This document shows, piece by piece, positions 1-8,690 of a stretch of DNA of 64,000 bases. This DNA comes from Actinomycetospora termitidis (GTDB lineage: Bacteria; Actinomycetota; Actinomycetes; Mycobacteriales; Pseudonocardiaceae). The stretch covers positions 372,001 to 436,000 of the forward strand of contig NZ_JASVWF010000001.1 of NCBI RefSeq assembly GCF_030286555.1, written 5' to 3'. The position numbers and the translations under genes were made by a program. The stretch's first letter is position 1, and each line of letters starts with the position of its first letter. The notes under the pieces were generated by a model. That model made no database searches. It was not told the DNA's origin and saw nothing but the letters and a program-made list of their open reading frames with translations.

Positions 1-1464
1 GGCGAGCGTCACGAGGTAGCGGTTCACCTGGTCGTCGACGCAGCGCACGCCCTGGCCGTAGACGGTGTGCCCGTCCCCGCGGTAGGTCAGCAGCGCCGAG
101 CCCTGCAGGCGCCGGACCAGGTTCTGGCTGTTGCGGTAGGGCGTCGCGGGGTCGTTCGTGGTGCCGATGACCAGCGTCGGCGGCAGGCCGGCGCCGGACG
201 GCGGGACCAGCGGGTCCTGCGGCACGGGCCAGCGGGCGCACGTGAGCCCGGAGACGAGGACGTTCCCGCTGAAGTGCGGCGCGCGGACCTCGGCGGCGCG
301 GGCCTGCGCGAAGACGTCCTCGGGGTTGCGTGGCCACGAGTTGTCCAGGCAGGTCACCGCGTTGTACGTGTCCGAGTTCGAGCCCTCGAAATACCGGGCG
401 GCCAGGCGGCGGAACGGGGCGCCGTCGCCGGAGTCCGCCGCCTGCAGCGCCTTGGCGAGGGTGGGCCAGTTGCCCTTCGAGTAGAGGGGGAGGACGACGC
501 CGAGCTCCAGCAGACCCGGGGACAGCGGGGTCATGCCCGGCACGGGCAGCGGCGCGGCCTCGACCTTCGCGCGCACCCGGTCGAGCATCCCGATCGCGTC
601 CGGGCCGGCCTCGCAGTCCGGGCGGCGGGCGCAGTCGGCGGCGAACTGGCGCAGGGAGTTCTCGAAGCTCTCCGCCTGGCTGGGGTCGAGGCCGGGCAGG
701 GTCACGTCGACGACGCCGTCGAGCACCATCGCGCGGACCCGCTGCGGGAACTGCTCGCCGTAGACCTGGCCGATCGAGGTGCCGTACGAGTAGCCGAGGT
801 AGGAGATCTGCTGCTGGCCCAGCGCGTTGCGGATGGCGTCCATGTCCCGCGCGACGTCGCGGGTGCCCAGGTGCGGGAGCAGCTGGCGGTAGGCGTCGCC
901 GCAGGACTGGTCGTAGCGCTCGACGGCCTGGGCGGTGGCGGCCTCGTCCGCGGGGTCGCCCGGGTCGGGGTCGCCGTAGTACGGGGTGTCCGGGCCGACC
1001 GGGCAGGCGAGGTTCGCGCTGCGCCCGACGCCGCGCGGGTCGAACCCGATGACGTCGAACCGGGCCGCCACGTCCGCCGGCACCTGGCCGCTCTCCACCG
1101 TCTCGATGCCGGAACCGCCCGGGCCGCCCGGGTTGACCAGCAGGGCCCCGACCTTGTTCGCCTGGTCGGCGGCGGGCTGGCGGACGATCCCGATCGTGAT
1201 GGTCGGGCCGGTGGGGACGGCGTAGTCGATCGGCACCGTGATCTGCGCGCACTCGAACTTCTGGTCGCAGGGCACGAACTGCGCCGGCGCGCCGAGGGGG
1301 GTGGGCGGGGCGGCCGGAGCACTCGCGGACGACGTCGGGGCCGGGCTGGAGGACTCCAACGGCGGGGCGGCCTGGTTCCCACCCGTGCACGCGCCCAGGA
1401 CGAGACCTCCGGCGAGCACCGCGACCGTCAGCCTCCGCCGTCCGGACCTGCGTCGTTGCTCCAT
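1..1464 (-). CDS. Secreted alpha/beta hydrolase, tripeptidyl aminopeptidase family, C-terminus cut by window edge
   Basis: Likely exported serine peptidase that trims short peptides from protein N-termini, like actinobacterial SlpD/SlpE/TAP enzymes. 488 codons are visible and still open at base 1, so the C-terminus is missing. The ATG at 1464 gives an Arg-rich start, a hydrophobic stretch and a lipobox LVLGAC with Cys26, so it should be a lipoprotein. A Pro/Ser/Ala linker follows. The oxyanion-loop motif NPGGPGGSG lies near residue 109, the nucleophile motif GYSYG has Ser226, an NDPATP motif with the likely acid Asp lies near residue 433, and GDGH with the likely catalytic His near residue 465. 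This order is typical of the alpha/beta fold with a TAP-like C-terminal domain. The substrate is inferred from the family only. Confidence 0.88.
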   Translation of the reverse strand, partial: MEQRRRSGRRRLTVAVLAGGLVLGACTGGNQAAPPLESSSPAPTSSASAPAAPPTPLGAPAQFVPCDQKFECAQITVPIDYAVPTGPTITIGIVRQPAADQANKVGALLVNPGGPGGSGIETVESGQVPADVAARFDVIGFDPRGVGRSANLACPVGPDTPYYGDPDPGDPADEAATAQAVERYDQSCGDAYRQLLPHLGTRDVARDMDAIRNALGQQQISYLGYSYGTSIGQVYGEQFPQRVRAMVLDGVVDVTLPGLDPSQAESFENSLRQFAADCARRPDCEAGPDAIGMLDRVRAKVEAAPLPVPGMTPLSPGLLELGVVLPLYSKGNWPTLAKALQAADSGDGAPFRRLAARYFEGSNSDTYNAVTCLDNSWPRNPEDVFAQARAAEVRAPHFSGNVLVSGLTCARWPVPQDPLVPPSGAGLPPTLVIGTTNDPATPYRNSQNLVRRLQGSALLTYRGDGHTVYGQGVRCVDDQVNRYLVTLA

Positions 1465-1625
1465 CGCGCCGCTCCCGTTCCGCCTCTGGGGCCAGCCCCC
1501 GCCGAGGACGACCGTCCGGGCATCCAACCGCACGCCCGCGGACGTGGCCGCGCCACCCGGCGTCGGGAACCGGCCGGGAGACCGGTTCGCGACGATGCCG
1601 GATTTCCTGGCACTGGGTGCAAGCA

Positions 1626-1655
1626 GTGACGCATTGCTTGCGCTGGCGCTACCGT
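1626..1655 (+). promoter_or_regulatory. Candidate promoter, leaderless start for the PASTA gene
   Basis: A GTGACG hexamer (1626-1631), an 18-base spacer and TACCGT (1650-1655) stand 6 bases before the ATG at 1662. The spacing would put the transcript start at or next to the start codon. Inferred from pattern only. Confidence 0.45.
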
Positions 1656-1661
1656 CACAGC

Positions 1662-1946
1662 ATGGACGAACCCGACCTGGTGCTGGTGCCGGCGCTGGTC
1701 GGGCTGCCCGCCGCCGAGGCCCACGAGCTGGCGATCACCGCGCGGGTGGTCGCGGTGGACCCCGACCCGGACACGCCGCCCACGGTGAGCGGCACGGTCA
1801 CCGACCAGGAGCCGAAGGCCGGGATCCGGGTGCCCGCCGGCGACCCGGTGACGATCTGGGTCGAGCCCGACGACGGCGGCGGGGGCGGGAACATGCCCCG
1901 CGTGGCGCCGGACAAGCCGCTCGACGGAGCCGGGGCGAACGCCTGA
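1662..1946 (+). CDS. Small PASTA-domain protein
   Basis: A 94-residue protein that is essentially one PASTA domain (LVPALVGLPAAEAHELA at the start, then a GTVTDQEPKAGIRVPAG segment ending in a short strand TIWV), followed by a Gly-rich and charged tail. PASTA domains bind peptidoglycan stem fragments or beta-lactams in kinases such as PknB, but here there is no kinase, membrane segment or signal peptide. The ATG at 1662 was preferred over one 45 bases upstream because the domain begins within ten residues of it and a TANNNT promoter box sits 6 bases before it. Function beyond the fold is unknown. Confidence 0.75.
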   Translation: MDEPDLVLVPALVGLPAAEAHELAITARVVAVDPDPDTPPTVSGTVTDQEPKAGIRVPAGDPVTIWVEPDDGGGGGNMPRVAPDKPLDGAGANA

Positions 1947-1965
1947 CGATCGGGCACCCGGCCCC

Positions 1966-2937
1966 ATGACATCCCTGAAGATCGGGTACAAGCTCATCGC
2001 CGAGGCCTACGGGCCGGCCGAGATGGTCCGCCAGTGCGTGCTGGCCGAGCAGGCGGGGTTCGACTTCGTCGAGATCTCCGACCACTTCCACCCGTGGGTC
2101 TCCGAGCAGCAGCACTCGGGGTTCGCGTGGTCGATGCTCGCCGCCATGGCCGCGAAGACCGAGCGCATCGAGCTCGCGACCGGCGTGACCTGCCCGTTCA
2201 TCCGCTACCACCCGGCCGTGATCGCGCAGGCCGCGGCGACCACGCAGATCCTCGCCGAGGGCCGGTTCACGCTCGGCGTCGGCTCCGGCGAGCGGCTCAA
2301 CGAGCACGTGGTCGGGCAGGGCTGGCCGCCGGTGCACGTCCGGCACCGGATGTTCCGGGAGTCCCTGGAGATCATCCGGCTGCTCTGGCAGGGCGGATAC
2401 CAGAGCTACGAGGGCCGCCACCTGACCCTCGAGGACGCGCGGGTCTTCGACCTGCCCGACGAGCTGCCGAGGATCGTCGTCGCGGCCGGGGGCTCCCGCG
2501 CCGCCACGCTCGCCGCGGAGCTGGGCGACGGGCTGTTCGTCACCGAGCCGAGCGCGGACCTCGTGGCGGCCTACCAGGGTGCGGGCGGCTCGGGGCCGGC
2601 CTACGCCGAGGTGCCGTTGGCGTACGCGGGCACCGAGGACGAGGCGGCCGAGTCCGCACGCCGACTCTTCCGGTTCGGCATCACCGGCTGGAAGGTGCAG
2701 GCCGAGCTCCCCAACCCGGTGAACTTCGACGCGGCGACCGCGCTGGTGACCGCGGACGTCATGCGGTCGAACTTCGGGTGCGGCCCCGACCTGGACCGCC
2801 ACCTGGAGGTGACGAAGCCGTTCGTGGACGCCGGGTACGACCACCTCGCCCTGATCAACGCCGGCCCGGACGTCGACGGGTTCTTCGAGCACGCGGCGAA
2901 CGGGCTGATCGAGGAGGCGCGCGGGCTGGGCCGGTGA
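1966..2937 (+). CDS. F420-dependent LLM-class oxidoreductase (TIGR03557-like)
   Basis: Predicted flavin/F420-dependent oxidoreductase of 323 residues with the luciferase-like TIM barrel. It begins IGYKLIAEAYGP, then VEISDHFHPW around residues 36-45, matching the G6PD-like branch of F420 enzymes in which this region helps bind F420. A glycine-rich segment FTLGVGSGERLNEHVVG near residue 101 is characteristic of the same branch. Length is normal for the family. It starts 20 bases after the PASTA gene in the same direction. The substrate cannot be read from the sequence; related enzymes oxidise sugar phosphates or alcohols or act in cofactor recycling. Confidence 0.85.
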   Translation: MTSLKIGYKLIAEAYGPAEMVRQCVLAEQAGFDFVEISDHFHPWVSEQQHSGFAWSMLAAMAAKTERIELATGVTCPFIRYHPAVIAQAAATTQILAEGRFTLGVGSGERLNEHVVGQGWPPVHVRHRMFRESLEIIRLLWQGGYQSYEGRHLTLEDARVFDLPDELPRIVVAAGGSRAATLAAELGDGLFVTEPSADLVAAYQGAGGSGPAYAEVPLAYAGTEDEAAESARRLFRFGITGWKVQAELPNPVNFDAATALVTADVMRSNFGCGPDLDRHLEVTKPFVDAGYDHLALINAGPDVDGFFEHAANGLIEEARGLGR

Positions 2938-2944
2938 CGACGAC

Positions 2945-2982
2945 GGCGGCCGGTCCTCTCCCCCCGGGAGGACCGACCGCCG
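2945..2982. terminator. Hairpin terminator after the F420 oxidoreductase
   Basis: Inverted repeat 8 bases after the stop codon: CGGTCCTC (2951-2958) pairs perfectly with GAGGACCG (2968-2975), and flanking GGCGG/CCGCC extend the stem with one mismatch. There is no T-tract, which is common for actinobacterial terminators. Confidence 0.55.
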
Positions 2983-3197
2983 CCGGACGTCCCACCAAAC
3001 CGGGCGGTTCGTCCGCGATGAGTGTGCCTCGTGAACGCGGGGTGAAACAGTCGACGCCGCTGTGATCCGGTCGGCGGTTCGTCCGACGCGACGAGCGCGC
3101 CCGCCGCGCCCGTCCCCCAGACGCCGGTCACACCGCTGCTCCCCGTAGCCTGATCAGTGATGGATACGGGCGTCGGGGGACCAGAACGGGGCGGGCG

Positions 3198-4811
3198 ATG
3201 ACCGTCGCGTCGCCGACCACGGTCGCAGGAGCGCCGGCCGACGAGGCCCGCCGCCGCCGGACGTTCGCGGTGATCTCCCACCCGGACGCCGGCAAGTCCA
3301 CGCTGACCGAGGCGCTCGCCCTGCACGCCGAGGTCATCTCGGCCGCCGGCGCGGTGCACGGCAAGGGCGGCCGCAAGGGCGTCACGTCCGACTGGATGGA
3401 CATGGAGCGCGAGCGCGGCATCTCCGTCACCAGTGCCGTGCTCCAGTTCGCGTACCGCGACCACGTCATCAACCTGCTCGACACCCCCGGGCACGGCGAC
3501 TTCTCCGAGGACACCTACCGCGTCCTCGCCGCCGTCGACGCCGCGGTGATGCTCCTCGACGCCGCCCGCGGTCTCGAACCGCAGACCCTGAAGCTCTTCG
3601 ACGTGTGCCGGGCCCGCGGGGTGCCGGTGCTGACCTTCGTCAACAAGTGGGACCGCCCCGGCCGGGAGCCGCTGGAGCTCGTCGACGAGGTCGAGCAACG
3701 GATCGGACTGCGGCCGATGCCGATCACGTGGCCGGTCGGGATCGCCGGTGACTTCCACGGGCTGGTCGAACGTGCGGACGGGACGATGCGGCGCTTCACC
3801 CGGGCCGCGCACGGGGCGTCCAAGGCCGCCGAGGAGATCCTCGACGCCGACCGGGCCGCCGCCGAGGAGGGCGTGGACTGGGAGCGGGCCACCGAGGAGC
3901 TCGAGCTGCTCGGCGAGATCGGCGCCGACTTCGACCCGGTCGACTTCCACGCCGGCACCGCGACCCCCGTGATGTTCGGAGCCGCGCTGTCGAACATCGG
4001 CGTGGCCCGGCTCCTGGACGCGCTGGTCGAGCTCGCCCCACCGCCCGCGCCGCGGCCGAGTGCCGCGGGCGCCGAGCGCCCGATCGAGGCGCCGTTCTCG
4101 GGGCTCGTGTTCAAGGTGCAGGCGTCGATGGACAAGTCCCACCGCGACCGGGTCGCCTTCGTGCGCATCTGCTCGGGGCGCTTCGAGCGCGGGATGGTGC
4201 TGACCCACGACGCGACCGGCCGTCCCTTCGCCACGAAGTACGCCCAGGCGATGTTCGGACGCGACCGGTCCACCATCGACGAGGCCTTCCCGGGTGACAT
4301 CGTCGGGCTGGTCAACGCGAACGCCCTGCGCCCGGGCGACACGCTCTGGGCGGAGAAGCCGGTCACGTTCCCGACCATCCCGAGCTTCGCGCCCGAACAC
4401 TTCTCCGTGGCGAGGGTGGCGGACGCGTCGAAGACCAAGCAGTTCCGCAAGGGCATCGAGCAGCTCGACTCCGAGGGCGTCATCCAGGTGCTCTCCTCGG
4501 ACCTGCGCGGTGACCAGGCGCCCGTGCTCGCCGCCGTCGGGCCCCTGCAGTTCGAGGTGGTGGCCGCCCGGCTGGCCGACGAGTTCTCGGCGCCGATCAA
4601 GCTCGAACGTCTCGACTACACGCTCGCCCGTCGCACCGACGCGGCCGGCGTCGAGGCCCTGAAGGGGGCGATCGGGATCGAGGTGCTCACCCGGCGGGCC
4701 GACGGCGAGCTGCTCGCCCTCTTCCCGCACAAGTGGCGGCTGCAGGCCGTGACCCAGAACCAGCCGGACCTGCTGCTCGAGCCGCTCATCGCCGAGGGAT
4801 CCGGGCAGTGA
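3198..4811 (+). CDS. prfC: Peptide chain release factor 3
   Basis: Translational GTPase RF3, which removes RF1/RF2 from the ribosome after peptide release. 537 residues, normal length. G1 is SHPDAGKST (residues 27-35), the switch region includes DWMDMERERGISVTSAV (65-82), G3 is DTPGH (95-99) and G4 is NKWD (149-152). The C-terminal half carries the EF-G-like domains II and III, with a segment starting IKLERLDYTLAR near 464 typical of RF3 rather than EF-G. A GC-rich ATG context with a modest purine run lies upstream. Its stop overlaps the GTG of the next gene (GTGA), so the two are probably translationally coupled although their functions are unrelated. Confidence 0.95.
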   Translation: MTVASPTTVAGAPADEARRRRTFAVISHPDAGKSTLTEALALHAEVISAAGAVHGKGGRKGVTSDWMDMERERGISVTSAVLQFAYRDHVINLLDTPGHGDFSEDTYRVLAAVDAAVMLLDAARGLEPQTLKLFDVCRARGVPVLTFVNKWDRPGREPLELVDEVEQRIGLRPMPITWPVGIAGDFHGLVERADGTMRRFTRAAHGASKAAEEILDADRAAAEEGVDWERATEELELLGEIGADFDPVDFHAGTATPVMFGAALSNIGVARLLDALVELAPPPAPRPSAAGAERPIEAPFSGLVFKVQASMDKSHRDRVAFVRICSGRFERGMVLTHDATGRPFATKYAQAMFGRDRSTIDEAFPGDIVGLVNANALRPGDTLWAEKPVTFPTIPSFAPEHFSVARVADASKTKQFRKGIEQLDSEGVIQVLSSDLRGDQAPVLAAVGPLQFEVVAARLADEFSAPIKLERLDYTLARRTDAAGVEALKGAIGIEVLTRRADGELLALFPHKWRLQAVTQNQPDLLLEPLIAEGSGQ

Positions 4812-5665
4812 GGGCCCACGGCGTCCTGGGCGCGGCGGTCTCGCTCCTGCTCGTCGCCGGCGTGGTGGTCGGCTGCTCCACCGACGAGCCGGGCACGGGG
4901 TCGAGCACCGGCTCGGGCTCGGGCGTGACCGCGACCGACGCGCCACCCCCGCTGACCGGCGCCCCCGACCCCGCGACCGTGCCGCCGCCGATCTGGCAGG
5001 CCTCGCTCTCCGGGCCGGACCCGCTGCGCAACTTCCGCGACACCCCCTACAACAACGACGGCGCACCCGCCCCGAGGCTGGTCGACGCCCCGGAGGTGGA
5101 CGGCGCGAAGGCGTTGGAGTTCACCGTGCCCGGCGGGGGGCGGCGCAGCGAGCTCGAGCCGAACACCCAGTTCTACCGCGAGGGTGACGAGGCCTGGTTC
5201 GGTTTCGCGTGGAACCTCCCGGACGACTTCCCGGTGAACGCCCAGGGCTGGCAGGTCCTCGCGCAGTGGAAGAACTCCGGGGACGGGAGCCCGCCGATCG
5301 AGGTCAAGGTCGAGGGCGGCCAGTTCAAGCTGGACGGCGGCGCCGGCGGGGAGGACCCGGGCGGCAACTACTTCTCGGTGCCGATCGGCCCGGCGCTGAC
5401 CGGGCGGCAGACCGACATCGTGGTGCACATCCGCTTCTCCACCGACCCGACGAAGGCCTCGGTGGACGTCTGGCAGAACGGCCAGCAGCGGCTCACCGAC
5501 TACAAGCCGCCGGGCGGCACCCGCTACGAGGGCGACGACTCGTACCTCAAGACCGGCATCTACCGGGACTCCGCGATCTCCGAGACCGCGAACCTGTTCC
5601 TCATGGACGCCCGGATCGCGAACAGCTACGAGTCGGCGTCGGCGCTGGTGGGCCCGAAGAGCTAG
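4808..5665 (+). CDS. Polysaccharide lyase-like lipoprotein (heparin lyase I fold)
   Basis: A 285-residue lipoprotein. The GTG at 4808 overlaps the prfC stop and is the only start that gives a signal peptide ending in a lipobox VVGC (Cys23). A Thr/Ser/Gly-rich linker leads to a domain from about residue 60 that resembles Polysacc_lyase PF14099 (PL14/heparin lyase I, jelly-roll): RRSELEPN, QVLAQWKNSG, GGQFKLDGG, then a strand-rich end with DIVVHIRFS and YLKTGIYR. Proteins of this type bind or cut acidic polysaccharides outside the cell. The same domain recurs as the C-terminal part of the protein at 6608-8536. The substrate is unknown. Confidence 0.75.
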   Translation: MRAHGVLGAAVSLLLVAGVVVGCSTDEPGTGSSTGSGSGVTATDAPPPLTGAPDPATVPPPIWQASLSGPDPLRNFRDTPYNNDGAPAPRLVDAPEVDGAKALEFTVPGGGRRSELEPNTQFYREGDEAWFGFAWNLPDDFPVNAQGWQVLAQWKNSGDGSPPIEVKVEGGQFKLDGGAGGEDPGGNYFSVPIGPALTGRQTDIVVHIRFSTDPTKASVDVWQNGQQRLTDYKPPGGTRYEGDDSYLKTGIYRDSAISETANLFLMDARIANSYESASALVGPKS

Positions 5666-6057
5666 ACGGGGGACCGGCGGGCCGGCGGGAGCCCGCGGGG
5701 CGGGAGCGCGTCGTTGATGATCTTCGAGAGCCCCGCCGGGTCGTCCACCTCGACGACGACACGGTGGAACGGCTCGCCGCGCAGGTAGATCGCCAGCAGG
5801 GTGGGCGCCGCGTGCACCATCCACAGCTGGCGGCGTTCGCCGACGCCGTAGGCGCCCGCCCGCAGGACGCCCGGCACGCTGATGCCGGGGAGGTGCACCC
5901 GCGGGCTGGCCAGCACCGCGTCGCGGCGGCCGAGGGTCCGGGCACCGAGGACCCGGTCGATCGGCAGGAACACCCCGCCGCGGAACGCGTAGAGCCGGTC
6001 ACGCCCGGTGAATCGGAGCAGCACACCCTGCTCGGTCACCCTGGTGTGGACGCCCAC
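5662..6057 (-). CDS. Hypothetical protein, convergent with the lyase-like lipoprotein
   Basis: A 131-residue protein of unknown function with no signal peptide or membrane segment. It is rich in beta-strand-like stretches (GVLLRFTGRDRLYAFRGG, AVLASPRVHLPGI, LWMVHAAPTLLAIYL) and ends in a short helix and a Pro/Arg tail. The pattern of alternating strands capped by one helix (LSKIINDAL) resembles small PH-like or barrel folds, but this is only a guess. Its last codons overlap the lyase gene on the other strand by 4 bases. Codon use with G/C in the third position supports coding. Confidence 0.6.
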   Translation of the reverse strand: MGVHTRVTEQGVLLRFTGRDRLYAFRGGVFLPIDRVLGARTLGRRDAVLASPRVHLPGISVPGVLRAGAYGVGERRQLWMVHAAPTLLAIYLRGEPFHRVVVEVDDPAGLSKIINDALPPRGLPPARRSPV

Positions 6058-6100
6058 CCCACCGTCCCTCCCCCGACCCGGCGCCGACCACCGCGGTGGC

Positions 6101-6472
6101 CTACGGCGTGCGGTCCGCCCGCGTCGCCGACTGCTCGTACGCCTCGTCCGTGGCCTTGCGGGCCTCCTCGTAGCCCTGCGCGACGGCCGAGTGCCCGTCG
6201 TCGTGCGCCTCCGCGACCGCCTCCTGGGCGGCCTTCGCCATCTCGGCCAGTGCGCGCTCGGCCTCGTCGGCCGCCTGCGACAGGTCCGAGCTCGCCCCGT
6301 CCGAGGCCGCGTCCGTCGTGGATGCGGCCGTCGTGGATGCGGCCGACGTGGGTGCCGTCGTGGGAGCGGGGGCCTCGCCGGAGAGTCCGGCGCGGTGCCG
6401 GGGTGCTTCCTCGGTGGCGGGCGGGCCGGTCTCCGGGGTCGGCCGTCCCCCCGCCGCTGGGGTCGATGTCAC
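6101..6472 (-). CDS. Hypothetical Ala/Thr-rich protein with helical C-terminus
   Basis: Taken from the GTG at 6472 (123 residues); the open frame extends upstream to 6586 but that part has poorer codon use. Residues 1-65 are low-complexity Thr/Ala/Pro. The rest forms a charged amphipathic helix (LSQAADEAERALAEMAKAAQ, then AQGYEEARKATDEAYEQS) that could coil. No signal peptide or membrane segment is visible. No function can be assigned. Codon bias suggests it is real, but a run of Ala/Ser/Thr repeats can arise by chance in DNA of this composition, so confidence is limited. Confidence 0.4.
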   Translation of the reverse strand: MTSTPAAGGRPTPETGPPATEEAPRHRAGLSGEAPAPTTAPTSAASTTAASTTDAASDGASSDLSQAADEAERALAEMAKAAQEAVAEAHDDGHSAVAQGYEEARKATDEAYEQSATRADRTP

Positions 6473-6607
6473 TGCGTCTCCGTGCTGCCGTCCGACTCGG
6501 GCACTCCCGGCGTCGGGCGCAACCGGTTGCGTGCACCGCTCGTCCCGGCCGGGGGTGGTCCCGGCAGCATGGCACCTTTCCGGCACCCCGGTGACGCCGC
6601 CCCCTCC

Positions 6608-8536
6608 TCAGCGCGGGTAGGCCGCCGCGTAACTGGTCCCGATCCGCCAGTCGTCGAAGAAGAGGGTCCCCGCCTGGCCGATCGCGGTGCTCCGATAGAT
6701 ACCGGTCTTGAGGTAGCTGGTGGTTCCCGGGTAGAGCGTGCCCGCCGGCGGCCGGAACCCGCGGATCGTCTGTTTCCCGTCGACCCAGGTGTCCACGGAC
6801 CCGCCGCCCTCGGCGAACCGGACGTGCACCACGACCTGCTGCGCCCGGCCCGGCGTCGCCGCGCCCATCGGAATCTCGAAGGGGGCGCCGCGGTCGAAGC
6901 CGCCGTCGAGCTGGAACTGGCCCTGCCCCACCTTGACCGACAGCGGCGGCGAGCCGGTGCCCTCGTTCTTCCACTGCGTGATGACCTGCCAGTCCCCGGT
7001 GTCCACCGGGAAGCCGGGCGCGAGGGTCACCGAGAAGCCGAAGAACAGGTCGTCCCCGTTGCGCAGCGACCGGAAGTTCGGCTCCAGCTCCGCGCGCTGC
7101 CCGCCGCCGGGCATCGAGACCTGCAGGGCCGGCTTGCGCAGCAGGCCGCCGAGCACGGAACCGACCACGCCGGGCGGCGCCGCGCCGACCATGTTCCACG
7201 GCGTGGAGCGGTAGTTCGCGAGTCCGCGGGTGAAGTCGGCCTGCCACAGGAGCTTCCCGCCGTCGGGGGCCGGGCCACCCGTCGTCGGGGCGGGCACGCC
7301 GGGCGCGGCGCCCGGCGTGCCGGCGAGGAAGCCGACGACGTCCAGGACGACGTCCATCGCTGACCCCGCGGCCGCGACCTGCACGGTGCCCTGCGGACTC
7401 ACCGGGACCACCGCGAACCCGGGGCGCACCGTCCCCGCCGGGACGACGACGGCGGAGGTCGAGGGGGGCGGCCCGGCGCCCCACACCCCGATCGCGCCGG
7501 TCCCCGCCGGGCCGAGCCCGGTGACGTTGAGCAGCACCGACGACACACCCGTCGTCGGGACCCCCGACCGGCCGAGGACGGGCACGGTCCGCGTCCGCCC
7601 GGGCGTCAACGGCCCCGTCCCGACGGCGGCCGTCGTCGCGTCCGGTGCGCGGCTGTCGTAGAGCCGCGCCGGCGTCAGGGCCTTCCCGACGGCGGCCGGC
7701 ACCACGGCGACGAGGTCGGCGAGCACCTCGACGGTGCCCGCCTCGTTCGCGACGGTGATCGACCCGTCGTCGCCGACCGGCACGATCGTCATGTTGGGCA
7801 GCGTGTCGCCCGGGACGAGGGTCAGCTGCGGGGCGAACGGACGCGGGCCGCCGGTGCCCCAGGCGCTGACCGTGGTCGGCCGGGAGGCGTCCGTGCCGGT
7901 GAGCGAGACCAGCACGGCGGAGCCCGGCGGGGCGGCGGCGAAGCCACGACCGTCGATCGCGACGCGGCGCTGCTCGCCGGGCTGCAGCACCCCCTCCGCC
8001 CCGGCACGCGCGTCGAGCACCCGCTGCGGCACCCCGGAGGCCAGCGGGGAGTTCTCCGGGAACCACCCGACGACGTCGACGGTGGCGTCCGTGAGCCCGG
8101 TGACGTTGAACAGGCTGACCGCGCCGCCGCCCCCGAGCTTCGTGACGACGGTCTTGGTCACCGGAGCGCCGGACGTGAGCGACAGCGTCGAGGTCGGCGG
8201 CCGCGGGGCGTCCTGGGGCCAGAGCGTCATGTAGCTCGAGCCGAACAGCGTCGTCCCGGTGATGTTGAGGACGACCGTGCCCGCACCGGTGTCCGGCACC
8301 CCGCCGCGTCCGGCGACGGGGATCGAGACCGTCCGGCCCGGGCCGAGCGGACCGGCCGTCGTGAACCCGCGGTCGACGACCCGGGTCGGCACGCGCGAGT
8401 CGAACAGCCGCGCCGCCTGCAGCGGGACGAAGGTGCCCGGCGACGGCGGCGGCGGAGCCGGCTGCGCCGACGCGGGCAGGGCTCCGGCGAGGAGCGCGGT
8501 CGCCAGCAGGAGGGGGAGCAGCCAGCGCGTTCTCAT
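6608..8536 (-). CDS. Secreted protein with two repeat domains and a C-terminal lyase-like domain
   Basis: A 642-residue exported protein. The ATG at 8536 gives a clean signal peptide (WLLPLLLATALLAGALPASA) with a likely cut after ASA. Two copies follow of a roughly 130-residue repeat that opens with L-x-x-A-R-L-[FY]-D-S-R (residues about 40-48 and about 288-296) and contains GRGGVP and VVLNITG motifs. This repeat is common in actinobacterial cell-surface proteins next to hydrolase domains; its role is unclear. From about residue 430 the protein matches the heparin lyase I-like domain of the lipoprotein at 4808-5665 (LWQADFTRGL, RAELEPN, QVITQWKNEG, GQFQLDGGF, YLKTGIYR). A surface polysaccharide-binding or cleaving enzyme is the best guess. 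Confidence 0.8.
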   Translation of the reverse strand: MRTRWLLPLLLATALLAGALPASAQPAPPPPSPGTFVPLQAARLFDSRVPTRVVDRGFTTAGPLGPGRTVSIPVAGRGGVPDTGAGTVVLNITGTTLFGSSYMTLWPQDAPRPPTSTLSLTSGAPVTKTVVTKLGGGGAVSLFNVTGLTDATVDVVGWFPENSPLASGVPQRVLDARAGAEGVLQPGEQRRVAIDGRGFAAAPPGSAVLVSLTGTDASRPTTVSAWGTGGPRPFAPQLTLVPGDTLPNMTIVPVGDDGSITVANEAGTVEVLADLVAVVPAAVGKALTPARLYDSRAPDATTAAVGTGPLTPGRTRTVPVLGRSGVPTTGVSSVLLNVTGLGPAGTGAIGVWGAGPPPSTSAVVVPAGTVRPGFAVVPVSPQGTVQVAAAGSAMDVVLDVVGFLAGTPGAAPGVPAPTTGGPAPDGGKLLWQADFTRGLANYRSTPWNMVGAAPPGVVGSVLGGLLRKPALQVSMPGGGQRAELEPNFRSLRNGDDLFFGFSVTLAPGFPVDTGDWQVITQWKNEGTGSPPLSVKVGQGQFQLDGGFDRGAPFEIPMGAATPGRAQQVVVHVRFAEGGGSVDTWVDGKQTIRGFRPPAGTLYPGTTSYLKTGIYRSTAIGQAGTLFFDDWRIGTSYAAAYPR

Positions 8537-8690
8537 GGGCTCCTCGGGTGACGACCGGCCGGACGACCGCCGTCGTCCCCCGATCGGGCGGTGCGGCGCG
8601 ACGATGCCACACGGGTCGCGGTGACCCGCCGTCAGGGCCGAACGGGAAAGCGGACGCGTCCCGACCGCCATCGGCGCCAGGATGTCCGGT

